Positions 35,103-44,473 of a DNA stretch of 64,000 nt are shown piece by piece. Below the pieces are notes generated by a model, which worked only from the letters and a program-made list of their open reading frames with translations, did no database searches and was not told the DNA's origin. Made by a program: the position numbers and the translations under genes. The stretch lies in assembly GCF_040273735.1 (NCBI RefSeq), contig NZ_JBELZM010000001.1, forward strand, positions 124,001 through 188,000, read 5' to 3'. Source of the stretch: Solibacillus sp040273735. GTDB taxonomy: Bacteria > Bacillota > Bacilli > Bacillales_A > Planococcaceae. Every line of letters begins with the position of its first letter. Position 1 is the stretch's first letter.

Positions 35103-36094
35103 AAATAGCAGTAGATGGTATGGGTGGAGATAACGCACCAAAGGCAATTATTGAAGGTGTCTTCATGGCACTTGAAGATTTTCCGGAATTAACGATTGAT
35201 TTATATGGCGATGAACAAAAAATGGCACCCTACTTAAAAAATCATGATCGCCTAACGGTTGTTCATTGTAGTGAAGTTGTAGAGGCAGAGGATGATCCTG
35301 CACGCGCAGTACGCCGCAAAAAGGATTCTTCAATGGCTCGTATGCTGGATGCGGTTGCTGAAGGAAAGGCGGACGCTTGTTTATCGGCAGGAAATACTGG
35401 TGCTTTAATGGCAGGCGGACTTTTCAAAGTAGGTCGTATTGATGGGGTAGCACGTCCTGCATTAGCAACAACATTACCGACAATGAATGGTGATGGCTTC
35501 CTTATGCTTGATTTAGGGGCAAATGCAGATGCAAAACCTGAAAACTTATTACAGTACGCAATTATGGGTGATATTTATGTGAAGCAAGTACGCGGTCAAA
35601 AAGCACCTCGTATTGGTTTATTAAATATCGGAACTGAAGATAAAAAAGGTAATGAATTAACTAAAGCGTCATTCACATTGATGAAAGAAGCGGATTTTAA
35701 CTTTGAAGGCAATGTGGAAGCACGCGAATTACTGAATGGTGTCGCTGATGTTGTCGTAACGGATGGGTTTACAGGCAATATGGTGCTGAAAACAATTGAA
35801 GGTACGGCAGGTACGGTTTTCAAAATGCTGAAGGATGCGTTATTTGCTACAACAAAGACAAAAATTGCAGCCGCATTAGTAAAAAATGACTTGAGACAGT
35901 TAAAAGATAAAATGGATTATACAGAATATGGTGGAGCGGCTTTGTTCGGCCTGAAAGCACCTGTTATTAAAGCGCATGGTTCTTCGAATGCACGTGCGAT
36001 ATACAGTGCAATACGCCAAGCGACAATTATGGTAGAGCATAAAGTATGCGAAACAATTACCAAAAAAATTGAGCAATTGCCAAAGCCAGAATAA
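35099..36094 (+). CDS. plsX: Phosphate acyltransferase PlsX
   Basis: It turns acyl-ACP into acyl-phosphate, the donor for PlsY. The 331-residue product starts with IAVDGMGGDNAPKAIIEG and has CLSAGNTGALMAGG near residue 95, LLNIGTEDKKGNE near 178 and VVTDGFTGNMVLKT near 219. Its place with fapR, fabD and fabG is the usual one. FakA upstream makes the same acyl-phosphate from free fatty acids. Confidence 0.96.
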   Translation: MKIAVDGMGGDNAPKAIIEGVFMALEDFPELTIDLYGDEQKMAPYLKNHDRLTVVHCSEVVEAEDDPARAVRRKKDSSMARMLDAVAEGKADACLSAGNTGALMAGGLFKVGRIDGVARPALATTLPTMNGDGFLMLDLGANADAKPENLLQYAIMGDIYVKQVRGQKAPRIGLLNIGTEDKKGNELTKASFTLMKEADFNFEGNVEARELLNGVADVVVTDGFTGNMVLKTIEGTAGTVFKMLKDALFATTKTKIAAALVKNDLRQLKDKMDYTEYGGAALFGLKAPVIKAHGSSNARAIYSAIRQATIMVEHKVCETITKKIEQLPKPE

Positions 36095-36119
36095 GCTTTT
36101 TCACAAAGGGGATTATCAA

Positions 36120-37073
36120 ATGACTAAAATTGCTTTTATTTTTCCAGGACAAGGTTCACAAACTGTAGGGATGGGTGCGGAGTTTGTTGCGAATGATGAA
36201 GTAAGCAAACAGTATTATGAACGAGCAAACGAAGTGTTGAACCTTCCATTGTCGGACTATATGTTGAATGGTCCACAAGAAACATTAACACTGACATACC
36301 ATGCTCAGCCAGCTTTATTGACATCAGGGGTGATGATCGCAAATAAGCTGATTGCAGCTGGTATTGCGCCGCAATATACTGCGGGACATTCATTAGGAGA
36401 ATACAGTGCATTTGTCATTTCAGGAGTAATTGATTTTGAAGATGCAGTTCAAACGGTTCATAGACGGGGTGTATTTATGGACGAGGCAGTACCTGCAGGT
36501 CAAGGAGCAATGGCAGCTATATTGGCGTTAGACGGAGAAACACTAGACGCCATTTGCCAACAAGTATCCGCTGAAGGAGAAGTCGTTCAAGTTGCGAACT
36601 TCAACTGTCCGGGCCAAATTGTGATTTCAGGGACGAAACAGGGTGTTGACGAAGCATGTAAAAGAGCGAAGGAAGCAGGAGCGAAACGAGCTTTACCTTT
36701 AGTCGTAAGCGGTCCTTTCCATAGTTCATTAATGCAGAAAGCGGCACATAATTTAAAAGATACGGTAGCAAATTTACCATTACAGGAACCAAAAATTCCG
36801 GTAGTGAGCAATGTGACTTCAGAGCTTTTAACAACGGTTGAAGCGATTAAAGAAGAAATGGTAGCCCAAGTAACAAGCTCTGTACAATGGCAGCAAAACA
36901 TTGAAAAGCTTATTGCTGAAGGGGTAACGGTCTTTATCGAATGCGGACCTGGAAAAGTATTATCAGGCTTAGTGAAAAAAATCGACCGCAATGTACAAAC
37001 ATACTGTGTGTATGATGAGGCGAGTTTGACACAAGTTGTTGAGGCATCAAAGGAGTGGAAACAATGGGTTTAA
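36120..37073 (+). CDS. fabD: Malonyl-CoA:ACP transacylase
   Basis: It moves malonyl from CoA to ACP. The 317-residue product has FPGQGSQTVGMG near residue 7, the active-site Ser in GHSLGEYSA near 90, the His in VSGPFHSSLM near 200, and a C-terminal ECGPGKVLSGL. ATG 36120 has AAAGGGGAT before it. It overlaps fabG by 10 bases. Confidence 0.96.
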   Translation: MTKIAFIFPGQGSQTVGMGAEFVANDEVSKQYYERANEVLNLPLSDYMLNGPQETLTLTYHAQPALLTSGVMIANKLIAAGIAPQYTAGHSLGEYSAFVISGVIDFEDAVQTVHRRGVFMDEAVPAGQGAMAAILALDGETLDAICQQVSAEGEVVQVANFNCPGQIVISGTKQGVDEACKRAKEAGAKRALPLVVSGPFHSSLMQKAAHNLKDTVANLPLQEPKIPVVSNVTSELLTTVEAIKEEMVAQVTSSVQWQQNIEKLIAEGVTVFIECGPGKVLSGLVKKIDRNVQTYCVYDEASLTQVVEASKEWKQWV

Positions 37074-37810
37074 CAGGGAAATGTGCAGTCGTAACAGGGG
37101 CATCTCGTGGCATTGGTCGCGCGATCGCATTACAATTGGCAAGTGAAGGTGCAAAAGTTGTTGTCAATTATAGTGGGAGCGAGCAAAAAGCACAGGAAGT
37201 CGTAGAAGAAATTAAAGCAAACGGCGGCGAAGCAATTGCCGTACAGGCGAATGTGGCAGATGCAGATTCTGTACAGAATTTGATGAAATCAGCGCTTGAT
37301 ACGTACGGTTCAATTGATATTTTAGTGAACAATGCGGGCATCACGCGCGACAATCTACTAATGCGTATGAAAGATGACGAATGGGATGATGTCATCAATA
37401 CGAATTTAAAAGGTGTTTTCCTTTGTACAAAAGCTGTAACGCGTCAAATGATGAAACAGCGTGCAGGACGCATTATTAATATTTCTTCAATCGTCGGGGT
37501 AGCCGGGAATGCCGGTCAGGCAAACTACGTAGCAGCAAAAGCGGGTGTAATCGGTCTGACGAAAACAACTGCGCAGGAACTTGCATCACGTAATATATTA
37601 GTCAATGCCATTGCACCAGGTTTTATTACAACGGAAATGACAGAAGGCTTACCTGAAGATTTGAAAGAAGGTATGCTTAAACAAATTCCATTGGCAAAAC
37701 TTGGTCAACCGGAAGATATCGCAAAAGCTGTCGTATTTTTCGCATCAGACAGCGCCAACTACATTACAGGTCAAACCCTCCAAATAGACGGCGGCATGGT
37801 AATGGCTTAA
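37064..37810 (+). CDS. fabG: 3-oxoacyl-ACP reductase
   Basis: An NADPH-dependent reductase of the short-chain type in fatty acid elongation. The 248-residue product has the cofactor loop TGASRGIGRAIA near residue 10, LVNNAGITRDN near 86, catalytic Ser in NISSIVG near 138 and the Y-x-x-x-K pair in YVAAKAG near 154. ATG 37064 with AAAGGAG lies inside the end of fabD; an in-frame ATG nine bases earlier is possible. Confidence 0.96.
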   Translation: MGLTGKCAVVTGASRGIGRAIALQLASEGAKVVVNYSGSEQKAQEVVEEIKANGGEAIAVQANVADADSVQNLMKSALDTYGSIDILVNNAGITRDNLLMRMKDDEWDDVINTNLKGVFLCTKAVTRQMMKQRAGRIINISSIVGVAGNAGQANYVAAKAGVIGLTKTTAQELASRNILVNAIAPGFITTEMTEGLPEDLKEGMLKQIPLAKLGQPEDIAKAVVFFASDSANYITGQTLQIDGGMVMA

Positions 37811-37834
37811 TATGTTTGAAATATAAGCAATCTA

Positions 37835-37879
37835 GTTGATTAGAGTTGTGGGGCAAGTGTACCAAAAACGTAAATCAAC
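37835..37879. repeat. Possible decayed remnant of the dispersed repeat (low confidence)
   Basis: A 45-base stretch between fabG and acpP begins GTTGATT and ends AATCAAC, the terminal inverted repeat of the element at 50349. The interior is short and only faintly similar, so chance is possible. Confidence 0.25.
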
Positions 37880-37911
37880 AGGATTGGTATTCTTGAGGGG
37901 AGGTGACTGAT

Positions 37912-38148
37912 TTGTCTACAGTATTTGAGCGTGTTTCAAAAGTAGTCGTTGACCGTTTAGGCGTTGACGAAAGCGAAGTGAAATTAGAAGCATCATTCCG
38001 TGAGGATTTAGGTGCAGATTCATTAGATGTTGTTGAGTTAGTAATGGAACTTGAAGATGAGTTCGATATGGAAATTTCTGATGAAGATGCAGAAAAAATT
38101 GCAACAGTTGGTAATGCAATTTCATACATCGAAAGCAAAATCAGCTAA
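37912..38148 (+). CDS. acpP: Acyl carrier protein
   Basis: A carrier of growing acyl chains on 4'-phosphopantetheine. The 78-residue acidic protein has the attachment Ser in DLGADSLDVVELV near residue 37. The start is probably TTG 37912, because GGGGAGGTGA ends five bases before it and the N-terminus then fits the family. A GTG at 37903 lies inside that ribosome site. It depends on CoA as the donor of the prosthetic group. Confidence 0.95.
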   Translation: MSTVFERVSKVVVDRLGVDESEVKLEASFREDLGADSLDVVELVMELEDEFDMEISDEDAEKIATVGNAISYIESKIS

Positions 38149-38166
38149 TTCATTTATAAAACATAG

Positions 38167-38206
38167 GGCTGTACGAAGTCACAACGACTTTTGTACAGCC
38201 TTTTTT
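38167..38206 (+). terminator. Terminator after acpP
   Basis: GGCTGTACGAAGTC pairs with GACTTTTGTACAGCC with one bulge, followed by six T. Confidence 0.9.
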
Positions 38207-38352
38207 GCGTCTGAAAATTGCGTTAAATAGCAGTTTCTAGTTGACTGAACAAATAAAACGAAATTTGATAGGAATTTGACTGATACCCTTTGCACAATGC
38301 TATAGAACAAGGTAAACTAAACGATAGAAACTAGAAGGAAGGCAGAAAGTAC

Positions 38353-39114
38353 ATGACCTATAGAAAAAAAGGGAACAACCAGAAACCCGGTGTACTCCCT
38401 GAAAAAGTAAAATCACAATTTCAAGTTTTAGAAAACGAAATGAGCATTCATTTCCAGAATAAAGATTTATTATATCAAGCATTTACACATTCATCTTATG
38501 TGAATGAGCATCGCCGCAAATTATTTACGGATAACGAGCGATTAGAATTTTTAGGGGACGCTGTATTAGAGTTATCTGTATCAAAATATTTATTTGAAAA
38601 ATTTCCGAATATGAGCGAAGGGGAACTTACGAAATTACGTGCATCAATCGTTTGTGAGCCATCACTGGTTGTTTTTGCGAATGAACTGAACTTCGGACAA
38701 TTTGTTTTATTAGGTAAAGGTGAAGAATTAACAGGTGGTCGCGAACGTCCGGCATTGCTTGCTGACGTATTTGAATCATTTGTAGGAGCCCTTTATTTGG
38801 ATCAAGGTTTAGAAGTAGTTGTCGCATTTTTAGAACGTGTCGTATTCCCTAAAGTTGAAGTCGGTGCTTTTTCGCATGTGATGGATTTTAAAAGTCAATT
38901 ACAAGAAATTATTCAACAAACAAATAACGGCCTTTTAAATTATGAAATTGTTGATGAAAAAGGTCCAGCACATAATAGAACATTCGTTTCACGCGTAATG
39001 TTAAACAGCCAGGAGTTAGGTATTGGCCGTGGAAAATCAAAGAAAGAGGCTGAGCAGCAAGCAGCACAAAGTGCCATGCTGATGCTTAAGCAGTCAAAGC
39101 AAGAGGAGGAATAA
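38353..39114 (+). CDS. rnc: Ribonuclease III
   Basis: It cuts double-stranded RNA in rRNA and scRNA processing. The 253-residue product has the signature NERLEFLGDAVLELS near residue 61, with catalytic acids, a second acid region in ALLADVFESFVGALYLD near 135 and a C-terminal double-stranded RNA-binding domain (about 178-247). About 35 charged residues precede the catalytic domain. smc starts after one base. Confidence 0.95.
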   Translation: MTYRKKGNNQKPGVLPEKVKSQFQVLENEMSIHFQNKDLLYQAFTHSSYVNEHRRKLFTDNERLEFLGDAVLELSVSKYLFEKFPNMSEGELTKLRASIVCEPSLVVFANELNFGQFVLLGKGEELTGGRERPALLADVFESFVGALYLDQGLEVVVAFLERVVFPKVEVGAFSHVMDFKSQLQEIIQQTNNGLLNYEIVDEKGPAHNRTFVSRVMLNSQELGIGRGKSKKEAEQQAAQSAMLMLKQSKQEEE

Positions 39115-39115
39115 C

Positions 39116-42100
39116 ATGTTCCTTAAAAGACTCGAAGTAGTAGGCTTTAAATCATTTGCCGAACGTATCGGGATTGATTTTGTACCTGGTGTTACAGCAG
39201 TTGTAGGACCAAATGGTAGTGGGAAAAGTAATGTTACAGATGCAATCCGGTGGGTTTTAGGAGAGCAGTCTGCCAAAAGTCTGCGTGGAGCCAAAATGGA
39301 AGACGTTATTTTTGCAGGAAGTGAATCAAGAAGAGCACTGAACTTTGCGGAAGTTACACTCGTTTTAGATAATACAGATGAACTAGTAGCAATACCTTAT
39401 ACAGAGGTAAGTGTGACAAGACGTGTTTATCGCTCAGGCGAAAGTGAATATTTACTGAATAACCAGCAATGTCGACTGAAAGATATTACAGACTTGTTTA
39501 TGGATTCGGGGCTTGGGAAAGAAGCCTTTTCTATTATTTCACAAGGGCGAGTTGATGAAATTCTAAACAGCCGTCCAGATGACCGCCGCAGTATTTTTGA
39601 AGAGGCTGCAGGTGTTTTAAAATATAAGCAGCGCAAGAAAAAAGCGGAGCATAAGCTTGTAGAAACAGATGAAAATCTAAATCGGGTTCTCGATATTCTG
39701 CATGAAATCGATCAGCGTCTGGAACCACTGAAAATTCAGGCATCCAGTGCGAAAGATTATGTGAGAATGACCGAAGAACTGAAAGATTTTGATATAGCAT
39801 TAATGGTTCATGATATCCGTGCAAACGGGAAAGTGTTGCAAGGCTATACTGAAGAGCAGCGAAAATTAACAGCAACCGAAAAAGAACATGCAATTGAGAT
39901 TGCGGCAGTTGAACAACAATTGCGCAAAATGCGTACGGAGTTAAAAGCGATTGACGAAGTGCTGGACAGTTCTCAAGAACAGCTTGTCGAGGCGAGTGCG
40001 GAAGTAGAGCGATGGGAAGGCCGTAAAGCGCTATTTAACGAAAAACGTTCAAATGCCGAAAAACAAATTCAGCAACTACGTGAAAGCTTAACGGAAGCTT
40101 CCAATACGGTAAAAGATCTGCAAGAGGCTGAACGGGAAAAACGCGGTCAGTTTACGGAAAAGCAAAAAATCGTTACCGAAATCCGTTCGACGCTAAAGCA
40201 GGTCGAGCAAGCTTTAACACGTTCTGCTTCGGAAATCGAACAAGAAATTGAAGATGCGAAAAATACGTACATTAATTTACTGAACGAAGAAGCGACAGTA
40301 AAAAATGAATTAAAGCATATCGATCAGCAACTTTCGCAGGAACAGGCATCTGTTGAGCGAATGACAGGTCGTTCATCTGAAATTCAAAAAGAACTGACTG
40401 AAGCACTCATTGCAAAAGAAGTGACAGAACATGCACTTGAACAGGCGGAACTGTCTGTTAAAGAGCAACTTAGTCATTTTGATGTAATGCAGCTTCAGTT
40501 AAAATCAGCGACTGCCGATTTAGATGAAAAGCAAGCATTATTGTATAAAGCTTATCAGCATCATCAGCAATTAAAGGCACGTAAAGAGACGTTGGCTGAA
40601 CTTGAGGCTGATTTCTCAGGCTTCTTCCACGGTGTTAAGGAAGTCCTTTTAGCACGGGATCGTAAAGAACTGCAAGGGATCGAAGGTGCAGTAGCAGAGC
40701 TGATTCAAGTCGAGGCGAAATACTCGCAGGCAATTGAAACAGCATTAGGTGCAGCTTCACAGCATATTGTGACTGAAAATGAACAACATGCCCAAAAAGC
40801 AATTGGCTGGTTGAAACAAAAACGTGCAGGCCGTGCAACATTTTTACCGAAAACAGTAATGCGTTCACGAAAAATTCATGCACAGCAATTAAGTGATATT
40901 CAATCACATCCTGCTTATGTTGCATTGGCATATGAACTAGTAAATTATGCACAAGAAAATACGACAATTATTGAAAACCTTTTAGGTAATGTATTAGTTG
41001 CATCTTCTTTGGAAGGTGCAAGTCAAATTGCCCGTTTATGCGGATTTAAATACCGCGTTGTTACCCTCGAAGGGGATATCGTGAATGCTGGTGGTTCTTT
41101 AACTGGTGGTGCCGTAAAGCAGCAAAGTTCATTGTTCTCGCGTAAAGCGGAACTCGACAAACTCGTAACGACGCTGGGAGAAATGGAGTCAACAATCCAT
41201 TCTGCCGAGCAAACGGTAGCGACGAAGAAAGAACAGATTGCTTCATTACGACACTCATTGGAAGAGATGAAGCTGCAAGGTGAATCATTGCGTGAGCAAG
41301 AGCAAATTCACCGTGCGAAGCTAATGGAACTCGATATGATTGTGAAGAACTTACAGACGACGGTAACGATTACACAGTCGGAGCAAACTTCATTATCGAC
41401 ACGTAAAGAGTCATTGAACGAACAGCAGTTAGCTGCACAATCTCGACTAACTGAATTAAGTAAAGAATTACAGGAAATTCAGCAAACGGTTGATGAACTG
41501 ACACTTGCTAAGGCACAGAGTGAAACACAAAAAGATGTGTTGCGTGAACAATTAGCCCAACAACGATCTGAGCTTGCCGTTGCCCAAGAGCAATTGACAC
41601 AAGTACAGGCATCGATTGCAGGAATTGAACTGAATTTGTCTAAAGCACAGGCAAATGTCGAAAAAATTTCCCGGGAAATCGACTGGGTAGAATCTGAAGA
41701 TGGCTTAAATGGGCCATCCGCAGAAGAATTAGCCCAAACAATTGTCGAATGGACGGAGAAAAAAGACGTACTGACAGAAATTATTCAAAAGAACCGTACA
41801 TTGCGTTCTACTTTGCATGAGCAAGTTACGGAAAATGAAATTCACCTGCAGGAAATACAGCGAGTACACAAAAGCTATGTTGATGCATTACGTGCACTCG
41901 AGCTGAAATGCAGCCGAATAGAATTTGAAATGAATAGTTTGCAAGAGCAGTTACTTGAGCAATATGAATTAGATGTTTTATCTGCTCAAGAAGAAGCAAT
42001 CAGCATTGAAGACGAAGAACAAGTTCGACGGAAAGTGAAGCTGTTGAAGCAATCGATCGAAGAACTTGGTCCAGTCAATTTAACTTCGATTGAAGAATAT

Positions 42101-42697
42101 GAGCGTGTTCAGGAACGCTATACATTTTTAAGTGAACAACGAGAAGATTTAGTTGCTGCAAAAGATACGCTGCACAAAGCAATCGGCGAGATGGATGAAG
42201 AAATGACAGAACGCTTCAGTGAAACATTTAAGCAGATCCGCAAGCAATTCGTCATTTCGTTCAGAGAGCTGTTTGGTGGCGGTACGGCTGACCTGGTGCT
42301 GTTGGATCCTAATAATATGTTAGAGACGGGCATTGAAATTATTGCCCAGCCGCCAGGGAAAAAACTGCAAAGCTTAAGTCTGCTTTCTGGCGGAGAACGT
42401 GCATTAACGGCTATTGCTTTATTGTTTGCGATTTTAAATACACGACCTGTACCATTCTGTATTTTGGATGAGGTTGAAGCAGCATTGGATGAATCGAATG
42501 TTGTGCGTTATAGTGAATATTTACGTAAATTTAGTGAGCATACTCAATTCATCGTCATTACGCACCGTAAAGGCACGATGGAAGGGGCAGATGTTCTGTA
42601 CGGAATTACAATGCAAGAGTCGGGTGTATCGAAACTTGTATCGGTAAAACTGGAAGAACATGCTGAATTAGTAGCGCAAGGGAGTGGCGGAAAATGA
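39116..42697 (+). CDS. smc: Chromosome segregation ATPase SMC
   Basis: It forms the core of the bacterial condensin that loops and separates chromosomes with ScpAB. The 1193-residue product has Walker A GPNGSGKSNVTDAIRW near residue 32, two long coiled coils (about 165-500 and 660-1010) around a hinge at about 505-640, the signature LLSGGERALTAIALL near 1095 and Walker B PFCILDEVEAALDE. Length is normal. Its stop overlaps ftsY (ATGA). Confidence 0.97.
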   Translation: MFLKRLEVVGFKSFAERIGIDFVPGVTAVVGPNGSGKSNVTDAIRWVLGEQSAKSLRGAKMEDVIFAGSESRRALNFAEVTLVLDNTDELVAIPYTEVSVTRRVYRSGESEYLLNNQQCRLKDITDLFMDSGLGKEAFSIISQGRVDEILNSRPDDRRSIFEEAAGVLKYKQRKKKAEHKLVETDENLNRVLDILHEIDQRLEPLKIQASSAKDYVRMTEELKDFDIALMVHDIRANGKVLQGYTEEQRKLTATEKEHAIEIAAVEQQLRKMRTELKAIDEVLDSSQEQLVEASAEVERWEGRKALFNEKRSNAEKQIQQLRESLTEASNTVKDLQEAEREKRGQFTEKQKIVTEIRSTLKQVEQALTRSASEIEQEIEDAKNTYINLLNEEATVKNELKHIDQQLSQEQASVERMTGRSSEIQKELTEALIAKEVTEHALEQAELSVKEQLSHFDVMQLQLKSATADLDEKQALLYKAYQHHQQLKARKETLAELEADFSGFFHGVKEVLLARDRKELQGIEGAVAELIQVEAKYSQAIETALGAASQHIVTENEQHAQKAIGWLKQKRAGRATFLPKTVMRSRKIHAQQLSDIQSHPAYVALAYELVNYAQENTTIIENLLGNVLVASSLEGASQIARLCGFKYRVVTLEGDIVNAGGSLTGGAVKQQSSLFSRKAELDKLVTTLGEMESTIHSAEQTVATKKEQIASLRHSLEEMKLQGESLREQEQIHRAKLMELDMIVKNLQTTVTITQSEQTSLSTRKESLNEQQLAAQSRLTELSKELQEIQQTVDELTLAKAQSETQKDVLREQLAQQRSELAVAQEQLTQVQASIAGIELNLSKAQANVEKISREIDWVESEDGLNGPSAEELAQTIVEWTEKKDVLTEIIQKNRTLRSTLHEQVTENEIHLQEIQRVHKSYVDALRALELKCSRIEFEMNSLQEQLLEQYELDVLSAQEEAISIEDEEQVRRKVKLLKQSIEELGPVNLTSIEEYERVQERYTFLSEQREDLVAAKDTLHKAIGEMDEEMTERFSETFKQIRKQFVISFRELFGGGTADLVLLDPNNMLETGIEIIAQPPGKKLQSLSLLSGGERALTAIALLFAILNTRPVPFCILDEVEAALDESNVVRYSEYLRKFSEHTQFIVITHRKGTMEGADVLYGITMQESGVSKLVSVKLEEHAELVAQGSGGK

Positions 42698-43956
42698 GTT
42701 TTTTTAAGCGACTGAAAGAAAAACTGGCAGGTGGCAGTGAACAAAAAGAACAGCAAGAACAGCATGAACAGCAAGAACAACAGGTGGATTTGTTACCGCT
42801 TGACGAACAGGTACAGGAAGAAAATCAATTAATCGAAACGGTAGAGGAAGAAATTTCCGAAACTCAACAAACTGTTGAAAAAGAGCAGGAAGAAACAGTT
42901 GAGCAGCCGGCAATTGAAGAAGTTCATCCTGTGGAAGAAGAGGATTCTAATCAGTCGGACAATGAAGTAGAGGAGCAACCTCAAAAGCAGTCTGCCTGGT
43001 CGATTACCCAGAAGTTTAAAGCGGGGTTGGAAAAAACACGTAATTCTTTCACTTCTAAAGTAAACGATTTAGTTGCACGTTATCGTAAAGTGGATGAAGA
43101 TTTCTTTGAAGAGCTGGAAGATGTACTGCTGCAAGCGGATGTCGGCTTTGAAACAGTGATGGAATTAATGGATAAATTACGTTTTGAAGTACAGCGTCAA
43201 AACATTAAAGATACAAACGGAATTCAGGCGATCATTTCCGAGAAGCTTGTTGAAATTTATGAATCTGGTGAAGACAATTTAACAGAATTAAATATTCAGC
43301 AGAGCGGCGATTTAACGGTTATTTTATTTGTTGGTGTTAATGGTGTCGGAAAGACAACGACAATCGGTAAATTGGCTCACCGTTTAAAATCGGAAGGTAA
43401 ATCTGTGATGCTGGCAGCTGGAGATACATTCCGTGCCGGTGCCATTGAGCAGCTGCAAGTATGGGGAGACCGTGTCGGTGTAGAAGTTATCGCGCAATCA
43501 GAAGGTTCCGACCCTGCGGCAGTAATGTATGATGCCATTCGTGCAGCGAAAAAACGCGGTGTCGATATTTTAATTTGTGATACAGCCGGCCGTCTGCAAA
43601 ACAAAGTCAATTTAATGAACGAACTTGAAAAAGTGCACCGTGTAATTTCTCGTGAAATTCCGGATGCACCACATGAAGTATTGCTTGCATTGGATGCGAC
43701 AACAGGTCAAAATGCGCTTGTTCAGGCTCAAATGTTCAAAGAGGCAACAAGTGTAACAGGTATCGTTTTAACAAAACTGGATGGTACAGCAAAAGGCGGT
43801 ATCGTATTGGCTATTCGCAATAAACTGCACATTCCTGTAAAGTTTGTAGGACTTGGTGAAAAAATGGACGATTTGCAGCCGTTCGATGCAGAACGTTATG
43901 TATATGGTTTGTTTGCCGAAGGACTGGAAAAAGAACTGGAAAAAGCAGAAGATTAA
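42694..43956 (+). CDS. ftsY: Signal recognition particle receptor FtsY
   Basis: A membrane-bound GTPase that receives SRP-ribosome complexes. The 420-residue product has an acidic N-terminal domain of about 100 residues rich in Glu and Gln (KEQQEQHEQQEQQ), followed by the NG domain: GVNGVGKTTTIGKLA near residue 216, DTAGRLQN near 298 and TKLDGTAKGG near 355. B. subtilis FtsY is about 329 residues, so this N-terminus is unusually long and nearer the E. coli style. Confidence 0.95.
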   Translation: MSFFKRLKEKLAGGSEQKEQQEQHEQQEQQVDLLPLDEQVQEENQLIETVEEEISETQQTVEKEQEETVEQPAIEEVHPVEEEDSNQSDNEVEEQPQKQSAWSITQKFKAGLEKTRNSFTSKVNDLVARYRKVDEDFFEELEDVLLQADVGFETVMELMDKLRFEVQRQNIKDTNGIQAIISEKLVEIYESGEDNLTELNIQQSGDLTVILFVGVNGVGKTTTIGKLAHRLKSEGKSVMLAAGDTFRAGAIEQLQVWGDRVGVEVIAQSEGSDPAAVMYDAIRAAKKRGVDILICDTAGRLQNKVNLMNELEKVHRVISREIPDAPHEVLLALDATTGQNALVQAQMFKEATSVTGIVLTKLDGTAKGGIVLAIRNKLHIPVKFVGLGEKMDDLQPFDAERYVYGLFAEGLEKELEKAED

Positions 43957-43988
43957 CGATTACTTTCGCTTTGTAATTATATTCAAAA

Positions 43989-44021
43989 AGCAATTCGTAT
44001 AATTTATACGGATTGCTTTTT
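43989..44021 (+). terminator. Terminator after ftsY
   Basis: AGCAATTCGTAT / ATACGGATTGCT with a four-base loop, then TTTTT. It splits ftsY from ylxM-ffh. Confidence 0.85.
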
Positions 44022-44064
44022 ATAATGGAAAGAAAAGGTTATCCATACGGACAAGGGGATTGCC

Positions 44065-44093
44065 TTGACAGTAACTGCCTACAAGATTATGAT
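44065..44093 (+). promoter_or_regulatory. Sigma-A promoter of ylxM-ffh
   Basis: A perfect TTGACA at 44065-44070, a 17-base spacer and TATGAT at 44088-44093. The start would be near 44100, about 26 bases before ylxM. It is one of the best promoter matches in the window. Confidence 0.8.
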
Positions 44094-44125
44094 AAGATAG
44101 ACAAATTATGATTGGAGAGATAAAA

Positions 44126-44461
44126 ATGCTACTTGAAAAAACAACACGCATGAACTTTCTCTTCGACTTTTATCAAGCGTTATTAACTGATAAACAGCGC
44201 AGCTATATGGAACTGTATTACTTGGACGATCACTCGTTGGGAGAAATTGCCGAAAGTTATAGTATTTCCCGCCAGGCTGTTTACGATAACATTCGCCGTA
44301 CTGAGGCGATGCTTGAAGAATATGAAGAAAAACTAAATTTATTCGAAAAGTTTCAACAGCGTCAAATTGTGTTAAAACAATTGGCGGATGCGATTGAGGA
44401 TGAGGCTTCTACGACAGAGGCGAAACTGGCATTGGTTGAACAACTGAAGGAATCGGATTAG
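44126..44461 (+). CDS. ylxM: YlxM/p13 family helix-turn-helix protein, SRP-linked
   Basis: A 111-residue protein found next to ffh in Firmicutes, and in some it binds SRP components. It has a sigma-70 region 4-like helix-turn-helix (DKQRSYMELYYLDDHSLGEI, then YSISRQAVYDNIRR) and a helical C-terminus. ATG 44126 with GGAGA upstream is preferred to ATG 44108, which lies before that site. ffh starts 12 bases after its stop. Confidence 0.92.
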   Translation: MLLEKTTRMNFLFDFYQALLTDKQRSYMELYYLDDHSLGEIAESYSISRQAVYDNIRRTEAMLEEYEEKLNLFEKFQQRQIVLKQLADAIEDEASTTEAKLALVEQLKESD

Positions 44462-44473
44462 GGGGCGAACGAG

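Noticed and set aside
37903..37911. GTG at 37903 as the acpP start
   Set aside because: That GTG is part of the ribosome-binding sequence GGGGAGGTGA; TTG 37912 has the right spacing and gives the family N-terminus.
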